From: Boesenbergia rotunda
Taxonomy: Eukaryota; Streptophyta; Magnoliopsida; Zingiberales; Zingiberaceae
Length of the DNA: 64,000 nt
Direction: 5' to 3'
Assembly: GCA_024364735.1 (NCBI GenBank)
Contig: JAGFNQ010004012.1
Span: forward strand, 266,825-330,824
Shown here: positions 58,434 to 64,000 of the stretch, piece by piece
Numbering within the stretch: the first letter of the stretch is position 1
Layout of the letters: the number at the start of each line of letters is the position of its first letter
Position numbers and translations under genes: made by a program
Notes under the pieces: model-generated
What the model was told of the DNA's origin: nothing
The model's input: only the letters and a program-made list of their open reading frames with translations
The model's database searches: none

Positions 58434-58776
58434 CAGCGGCGAATCCAGACAGAAATTTAAAAGGGTGCTCAAAAAAAATTTTAAAAAATATTTTTTCTAT
58501 CAAATAAATATATCAAAAGACTAAAATACTATTGTATAAAAATTTATGCATACCAATAAAGTAATTATTCCTAGACATCAAATTATAAATTATGATACAG
58601 TTTCAAGATGATTATTGTAATATATTATAGAGAAGGAAAGAATACTTATTAATTATATTGAAATAATAAAGAACGCTGAAATATAATTATTAGCATTAGC
58701 ATTAAAATAATTGATTATTTTTTATTAATTATTTTTCAAATGACAATTTTATAAAAAAAATTTAACAAATTTAAAA

Positions 58777-58779
<3 letters not shown>

Positions 58780-58825
<46 letters not shown>
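58780..58825. repeat. (TA)n microsatellite, left
   Basis: Uninterrupted AT dinucleotide run of ~46 bp before the GC-rich module. Confidence 0.95.
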
Positions 58826-58828
<3 letters not shown>

Positions 58829-59085
58829 GATCAGGTGCGGACCGCGGTGATCATCGGTGGACACCATCGGTGACCATCAGCGGCCTTCGGCCGCCGCCCT
58901 CGAACAAAACTATAACCTAGGGGGTGAGTGATGAATCTTAGGGGTAACGATGAACCCGTCGGGTAGCAATGAACCCGTCGGGTAGCAATGAACCCGTCGG
59001 CATTAGGTAACGACTGATCGGTCAGGTTGACCGATCATGCAGCTGTCTGATCGGTCAGGGAGGTCTCTGACCGATCAGAAAAATC

Positions 59086-59087
<2 letters not shown>
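58826..59087. mobile_element. GC-rich module inserted in a (TA)n tract
   Basis: 262 bp between two TA runs, with attgat at the left and atcaat at the right edge. It contains cggccttcggccgccgccc and gaacccgtcgg as in MITEs A and B, three tandem copies of a 20-bp unit (gggtagcaatgaacccgtcg, about 58960-59005), and four ctgatcggtcag-type words (59005-59080). The layout recalls the rice Micron elements that sit in TA microsatellites; that comparison is from memory. Confidence 0.65.

Positions 59088-59151
<64 letters not shown>
59088..59151. repeat. (TA)n microsatellite, right
   Basis: Uninterrupted TA run of ~64 bp after the GC-rich module. Confidence 0.95.
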
Positions 59152-59153
<2 letters not shown>

Positions 59154-59207
59154 TGAATGTATTCAGAGCAAGGGGGTCTCCCCCTTGGCTCCGCCGATGG
59201 ATTTATC

Positions 59208-59442
59208 CACATAGTAGAATAGAAATGGAGGTACAAACTTCATCATTATCCTATATAGTTGACATGGAGTTTTATAAATGTGTTTGCAGAGAATTCCAGA
59301 TTTTAGGGTTTCATTACTCACATGCTATTGCAGTGTGTTTATACAGGAACATGAACCTATATAAGTACCGTGAGCATTATTTCTTATTTGAAATTTGGAA
59401 AAGTACTTATATGGATTGTATTTATCCATGTAGAAGTAAATA
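59208..59442 (+). pseudogene. MULE transposase SWIM zinc-finger remnant
   Basis: After the hAT-like insertion the frame reads FYKCVCREFQILGFHYSHA followed by IAVC, matching the MuDR SWIM domain CxCxxFQxxxxxCSHA except that the third metal ligand Cys is Tyr. It continues YKYREHYFLFEIWKSTY before the stop at 59441. It is the C-terminal part of the pseudogene at 56860-58433. Confidence 0.85.
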
Positions 59443-60130
59443 ATATTGGCCATAGGTGAACACAAATGTATTATTTTACTACCTAGTAGCATTGTGCAAC
59501 CTGGAAGAAGGAAGAAGGTGAGGATCCCATCTAAGCACACGTAAAAAGTTAAAAATAAGTGTAGTAGATGCAAATAATTATGTCATAATAAAAGATTATG
59601 TAAAATACCTCTAGCAAGTTAATACATGTATTGGTGTTCTTGTATTAGTGTTCTTTTATGATTGTGCTCAACTTTTATATATATTTGGCACACAAACTAT
59701 CATTGTGATGAATGAACATATACATGTATTTTGCTAAATATATTCAGATGTGTATTTTGATTAACATAGCATTAATTTTAAAATGGTTGATTTACATTTG
59801 AATATCTCAATGTAATGTTGTGTATGTTATGTTATTATATTTATATGTTCTTTTACGTAGAGATATAATTGTGTGTGTTGGTATGTGCAATTAGAATATT
59901 TTGGATGCAACTAGAATATTTAAAAAATGGATGATAGACATTCGCCATTCACACAATCTAATGGATTGTTATTAGATTGTGTAAAATTGTTGTATTGTGT
60001 TGTGTTGTTTTTATTCTAAATTGTTCTTGTATTAGATTGGATAAACTATTGTGTAAAATTTTTGTGTTGTCTTGTCTTGTTCTTGTATCACATTAGTACT
60101 TTTGTAAAATTCTCTTCATATTTGATAAAA
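59443..60130. other. Non-coding DNA downstream of the MULE
   Basis: AT- and TG-rich sequence with simple ttgtgttgtgttg runs near 59990-60080. No MULE terminal repeat was identified. Confidence 0.5.
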
Positions 60131-60220
60131 ATGATACATTTATATTGTCAGAAAGAGGGAAGATCAATTGATTAAAATGATACATTTATATAGTCAGAAA
60201 GAGGGAAGATCAATTATAGT
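60131..60220. repeat. Two-copy ~45-bp tandem repeat
   Basis: atgatacatttatat followed by gtcagaaagagggaagatca occurs at 60131 and again ~45 bp later; its last part equals the start of the satellite unit below. Confidence 0.85.
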
Positions 60221-60351
60221 AAAAGGTGATTACGCTTACCTCAAGTGTCCCTCACAATTCATCCCTAGGTTATATGAAGGGAGATAAATCACGAGATCAG
60301 CTTACAGTCGACCGCCAAGTGTCTAGGGGTAGGAGGAGTTTTCTCCCAGAA

Positions 60352-61573
60352 GAGGGAAGATCAAAGATCTCAAATATGGTGTGGATGAGTGATCATCATC
60401 GCCATATAATTTATATTGAGCTTTCGACATCATTTCATGTGCCTGAATCATATTCTAAAAATTGCTACTTTTGATATGGTATATCACAATGTTATGTGAG
60501 GGCATAGATACATTCAGAACACCAGCCTAAGCACATAGGGCCTAGTCCCATGTCAATCCGTTATCGTTTGGTCCATTAGTTGATTTTGGTCAAAATCGAC
60601 TAATGAACGAACAAAATCGACTGATGGACTCTAGTAACACTACAAATAAAAAATTTCATATCTTAAGAAAGAGGGAAGATCAAGGATATCAAATATGGTG
60701 TGTTTGAGTGATCATCATCGTCATATCATTTTTATTGAGCTTCTGACATCATTTCTCATGGTCGAATCATGTTTAAAAAAATGTTGCTCTCGATATGGTA
60801 TATCATACTGATGTTTGAGGGCATATATACACATTTAGGATACTTGCTTGAATGGATAAGACTTAGTCTTATATCAATCCGAGGTTGTTTAGTCCATCAA
60901 CTGGTTTTGGTCAAAATTAGCTAATAGACCTTTGCAACTCTAAAAATCAAAATTTTCATATCGTAAGAAAGAAGGAAGATCAAAGATCTAAAATATGGTC
61001 AAATTGAGTGATCATCAACATCATATTATTTTTATTGAGCTTCTGACATAATTTCTAGTGGTCGAATAATGTTCAAACAATTACTGCTCTCGATATGGTA
61101 TATCGTAAGAATGTTTGAGGGCATAGATAGATTTAGGACACTTGTCCAAGCGCATAGAACCTGATATCATGTCAATTAGAGATTATTTTGTCTATCAGTC
61201 GTTTTTGGTCAAAACCGATTGATGGACCTTAGCAACTCTAAAAATAAAAAATTTCATATTATAAGAAAGAGGAAAGATAAAAAATCTCAAATATGTGGTG
61301 TTTGAGTAATCATTATTGTCGTATCATTTTTATTGAGCTCCCAACAACATTTCTCGTGGCCAAATCATGTTAAAAAAATCACTATCGATATTGTGTATCG
61401 TAAGGTTGTTTGACAGCATAGATACATTTAGGACACCTACCCGAGCGTATAGAACCCGGTCCCATGTTAATCTAAAATTGTTTGACTTATTAGTTAATTT
61501 TGGTCAAAACTGGCTAATGGACCATAACAATTCTAAAAATAAAAAATTTCATATCCAAAGAAAAAAGGAAGCG
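60352..61573. repeat. Satellite of ~300-bp units, about four copies
   Basis: Units begin agagggaagatcaa or a variant at about 60352, 60668, 60968 and 61267, with a fifth cut short near 61565. Shared blocks include gagtgatcatcat, tttttattgagct, gatatggtatatc and gttttggtcaaaa. The units are 10-20% apart by eye. The Tat-like LTR starts inside the fifth unit. Confidence 0.88.
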
Positions 61574-61950
61574 TGATAACGGCGCAGACCGTTTCAAAGG
61601 TTATCCAGTAACCACCGAAAGAGGAGGAGGACTTGGCATGAGTCATGGAGACGTGACACAGATCAAGGGAACGCGCCAAGTCTACCGCCATCAACATAAA
61701 AGGTAGCCCAACCCCTTCTGTAAAAAGGGTTACACTTTCTTAACTCTACACACATTTCCTTTCTTGTTGCCTTTACTCTCCCTCAATACACTGACTTGAG
61801 CGTCGGAGTGGGCTCCGCCGGACAATCTCCGACGTGTTCCCCTAATGCTCATTTTGATCTCGTAGGGCACTGAGTTCCTCCCCGCCATAGCGACTTCCAC
61901 GTTGGCAGAACTCCGGTGACTGGACATCGTCGGCGATTCCTTCCGGAACA
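61574..61950 (+). repeat. 5' LTR of the Tat-like element (377 bp)
   Basis: From tgataacggcgcag to ttccttccggaaca, immediately followed by the primer site. Only one LTR is in the window, so its borders rest on the TG/CA ends and primer-site position. Confidence 0.75.
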
Positions 61951-61954
61951 AATT

Positions 61955-61972
61955 TGGCGCCGTCTGTGGGAA
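61955..61972 (+). other. Primer binding site of the Tat-like element
   Basis: tggcgccgtctgtgggaa, four bases after the LTR, is a standard plant gypsy primer-site sequence; the tRNA is not assigned here. Confidence 0.8.
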
Positions 61973-61999
61973 ACTAGGAAAGCACCTGAAGGAGCACCA

Positions 62000-63553
62000 A
62001 TGGCAGGACCAGAGGGACAACCCATTGTACTTACAAGAGAGGAACTCGATCGCTTGGTAGTCGACGCCATCAAGGAGGCGCTTGAACAACACCAAGTCGA
62101 ACAGGCTGCCTCGCAGCGGGGGATGCCTGCATGGGAGGAGATCCCCAGAGCCTCCATCTCGCACTCACGAAGATCCGTCACATCAGTGGGCCGACGAGAC
62201 GGAGCAGCTCCAAGTCCCCGAAGAGACTCTCTTGGGGATATCGAGAAGGTCCATTCTGTAGCCTCCAGTGCTTAGAAGCATAAGGAAGGACAAGGAAGAA
62301 GAGAGGAGCCTAAGGCTTCTCACAAAATTCCCTCTATGCCCTTCTCATTAGAGATTGTTAAGGACCCCATGCCGAAGCAATTCCGGGGGTCGGGAATCCC
62401 CAAGTACGATGGGAAAACAGACTCGGAGGATCATGTCTGTAAGTTCGAGAACGCTGCACTCTTGTACCAATACACTGACGGTGTAAAGTGCCGGGTGTTC
62501 TTGAACACCCTATCTGGAGCAGCCCAACGGTGGTTCCAAAGGCTACCACCCGGTTCCATCAACTCCTTCGCAGAATTTAGAACCGCCTCCCTCCACCACT
62601 TTGCCAGTAGCCATCATTATCAGAAGACGACCCTCAATCTGTTCGCCCTCAAGCAGAAACCAAAGGAGTCGCTTAAGGAGTACATCCAGCGATTCAACAG
62701 AATGGCCCAAGACTTGCCCAGCGCTACGTCTGAGATACTTGTCAGTGCTTGCACCCAAGGACTTGCGGAGGGGGACTTTTTCCGAACCTTGGTAAAGAAG
62801 CCTCTTGCCAGTTTTGACGACCTGCTGGGATGTTCCGTCAAACACGTTAATGTGGAGGAGGTACAGTACGCCCGTTACAAGAAACCATCCGGGGTCCTAC
62901 CTCCGGCTGCTCCTAGGTTTGAAAGAAGGGAGCCCCCGGCTCCAACCCGGGGAAAGGGCCTTCATCTCGGAAAAGATCAGTGGGCCGGGAGATGCAGGCT
63001 GGTAAAGACCGTGGACATCGAGCAGCCAGAGCCAGAGCAGAAGTACTGCGGGTTTTATGGCAGTACCACACACTCCACAGAGGAGTGTCATGCGTTGAAG
63101 AAGAAATTTGGTGAGGAAGCAGACACTAGACTACGAAGGAAGTGGAATAAGTCAGGGTATCGCCGAAGGTCTCCACGACAAAGCTTCTCCCCTCGGCAGC
63201 AACGAGCTGGAGAAAACGAGGCTCGACGTCGGTCTCGATCGCGTTCGCGAGGAAGGAGCCGGGGACCTGTGCCCCGAAGATCCCTCTCCTTGGACAGAGA
63301 TCCTCAAAAGGGTAAGACCCCTATGCGTGGCCCGCCCTCCGGGCATGTGGGAGTTATCTCCAGAGGACCTACTGGAAAGAACTCCAACCGGGCAAGGAAA
63401 GCTCATACCCGGCGACTAGAAAACTACTCCATTGGGACCAGCCGGAGTCAGGAGCCTGGCCCCACAATATCTTTTGGGCCAGCTGACCTGGAAGAGGTGG
63501 AAACTCTCCATGAAGACGCCTTAGTGATCGTAGCTCGTATTGCTAGCTACTAG
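62000..63553 (+). pseudogene. Gag of the Tat-like element, in-frame stops at 62273 and 63551
   Basis: ATG at 62000 opens MAGPEGQPIVLTREELDRLV. TAG at 62273 interrupts after 91 codons and the same frame reopens to 63551. Order: acidic N-terminus; Gag core (MPKQFRGSGIPKYDGKTDSE at ~62352; AQRWFQRLPPGSINSF; LFALKQKPKESLKEYIQRFN; the retrotransposon Gag domain, ~62430-62760); a CxxxxxxxxHxxxxC knuckle (KYCGFYGSTTHSTEEC, ~63040-63087); an Arg/Ser-rich stretch (RRRSRSRSRGRSRG, ~63215); and SFGPADLEEVE before the protease. The role is particle formation and RNA binding; this copy cannot make it in one piece. Confidence 0.9.
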
Positions 63554-64000
63554 GTTAAGCGCATCTTCGTGGACACAGGGAGTTCCGTAAACATCCTGTA
63601 CAAGGCGGCTCTGGACCAGATGCAGATCGATGAAGACGAACTGCTCCCAGTCTCGACCCCTTTGTTCGATTTCACAGGGTATCGAGTACAGCCGGTAGGG
63701 TAAATCACTCTATCACTCTCCTTGGACAGCGACAGGCTTGAAAGGACTAGGAGGACTCCCTTCTTGATCGTGGACAGTCCCTCTTCTTACAACGCTATCC
63801 TGGGTCGCCCGACGCTCAGCGTTTTCCAGGCGGTGGTCTCTGTCTACCACTAGAAGATAAAATTTCCCGTCGATGATTGAGTGGTCGAAGTCAAAGGAGA
63901 CCAGCTGGTGTCTCGGTAGTGCTATAGCGGGGAAGTTAGGACGGAGTCATGGAAGAACCCAAGGGGACTTGAAGGCTAGCTGAAGGAGAAGGTCATGCGC
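63554..64000 (+). pseudogene. Aspartic protease region of the Tat-like element, stops in frame
   Basis: Continuing the gag frame after TAG 63551: VDTGSSVNILY (catalytic DTGS) at ~63569-63600, then YNAILGRPTLSVFQAVVSVY at ~63790-63850. Stops are TAA 63701, TAG 63851, TGA 63878, TAG 63917 and TAG 63977, all in one frame. The reverse transcriptase would lie beyond the window. Confidence 0.88.

Larger units (their letters stand above)
58434..59199. mobile_element. hAT-like non-autonomous element (~766 bp, TSD gatttatc) inside the MULE
   Basis: Ends cagcggcgaatcca and (rc) catcggcggagcca are imperfect inverted repeats. The 8-bp duplication gatttatc lies at 58426-58433 and 59200-59207, the size expected for hAT. 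The interior holds two long (TA)n runs around a GC-rich module. Confidence 0.78.
61574..64000 (+). mobile_element. Tat-like Ty3/gypsy LTR retrotransposon, 5' part (continues past the window)
   Basis: A short 5' LTR (61574-61950), a gypsy primer site, a gag and the beginning of protease lie in the usual order. Gag wording (FENAALLYQYTDGVKCRVF, GAAQRWFQRLPPGSI) and the Gly-rich, Arg/Ser-rich C-terminal part fit the Tat/Retand side of plant gypsy elements. The single frame carries seven stops but no shift. It is inserted in the ~300-bp satellite; the left TSD cannot be verified without the right end. Confidence 0.85.

Noticed and set aside
62543..62845. Minus-strand frames opposite the Tat gag
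   Set aside because: Shadows of a well-supported Gag frame.

Overview
This 64 kb window is nuclear DNA of a flowering plant. The evidence is one intron-rich carotenoid-hydroxylase gene (CYP97A type, chloroplast transit peptide, at least 13 exons) surrounded by plant LTR retrotransposons of the Ty3/gypsy (Tekay/Del, Tat/Athila-like) and Ty1/copia groups, plus MITEs, a MULE pseudogene and satellites. The sequence does not settle the plant order. Apart from the P450 gene it is a repeat graveyard.

Layout. 1-6260: a Tekay/Del-type element whose internal region is deleted except for the integrase C-terminus; its 3' LTR ends 222 bp from the last visible P450 exon. 6483-10726 (minus): CYP97A-like gene whose final exon(s) are absent here, so the Tekay element either sits in an intron or truncates the gene. 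10616-15815: a tandem duplication of the gene's exon 1 start and upstream region; the second copy carries extra repeats and a Tourist-like MITE whose empty site is preserved in the first copy. 15482-16532 and 40979-41352: one fold-back (inverted-repeat) element split by a 24.4 kb nest of retroelements.

The nest has four levels, each with recognisable target-site duplications (TSDs). Element 1 (16533-40973, copia-like, Gag only, TSD gtatt) carries element 2 (17681-21300, Gag-only copia-like, TSD cacgg) in its 5' LTR, element 3 (22088-35307, LTR element with a tRNA-Asp primer site and one unusual 669-codon ORF, TSD gtaac) in its gag, and solo LTR 5 (36855-39343, TSD aaaag) downstream. Element 3 carries solo Tekay-like LTR 4 (23174-26056, TSD attga) in its 5' LTR.

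41860-50555: element 6, another Gag-only copia-like element on the minus strand, truncated at its 5' end and broken by a second copy of the element-2 family (44670-48281, TSD gttgt) and a Harbinger-type MITE (49006-49494, TSD TTA). 50556-56859: AT-rich degenerate repeats, a MITE remnant and two head-to-head MITEs with GC-rich cores. 56860-59442: a MULE transposase pseudogene split by a hAT-like element (58434-59199). 60352-61573: about four units of a ~300-bp satellite. 61574-64000: 5' LTR, primer site and decayed gag-protease of a Tat-like Ty3/gypsy element running off the window.

The most unusual items are the single ORF of element 3 (Gln/Phe-rich head, seven acidic ~27-residue repeats, three Trp-Leu-Arg-Leu-Pro-Pro tail repeats, no recognisable gag or pol); an internal pol III (tRNA-like) promoter signature antisense in the LTRs of the element-2 family; and clusters of short palindromic words (GTCGAC, ATCGAT, CTAGT-CCC-ACTAG, GATCGGTC) in several unrelated elements. 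All family assignments are from reading the sequence; no database search or alignment was run.
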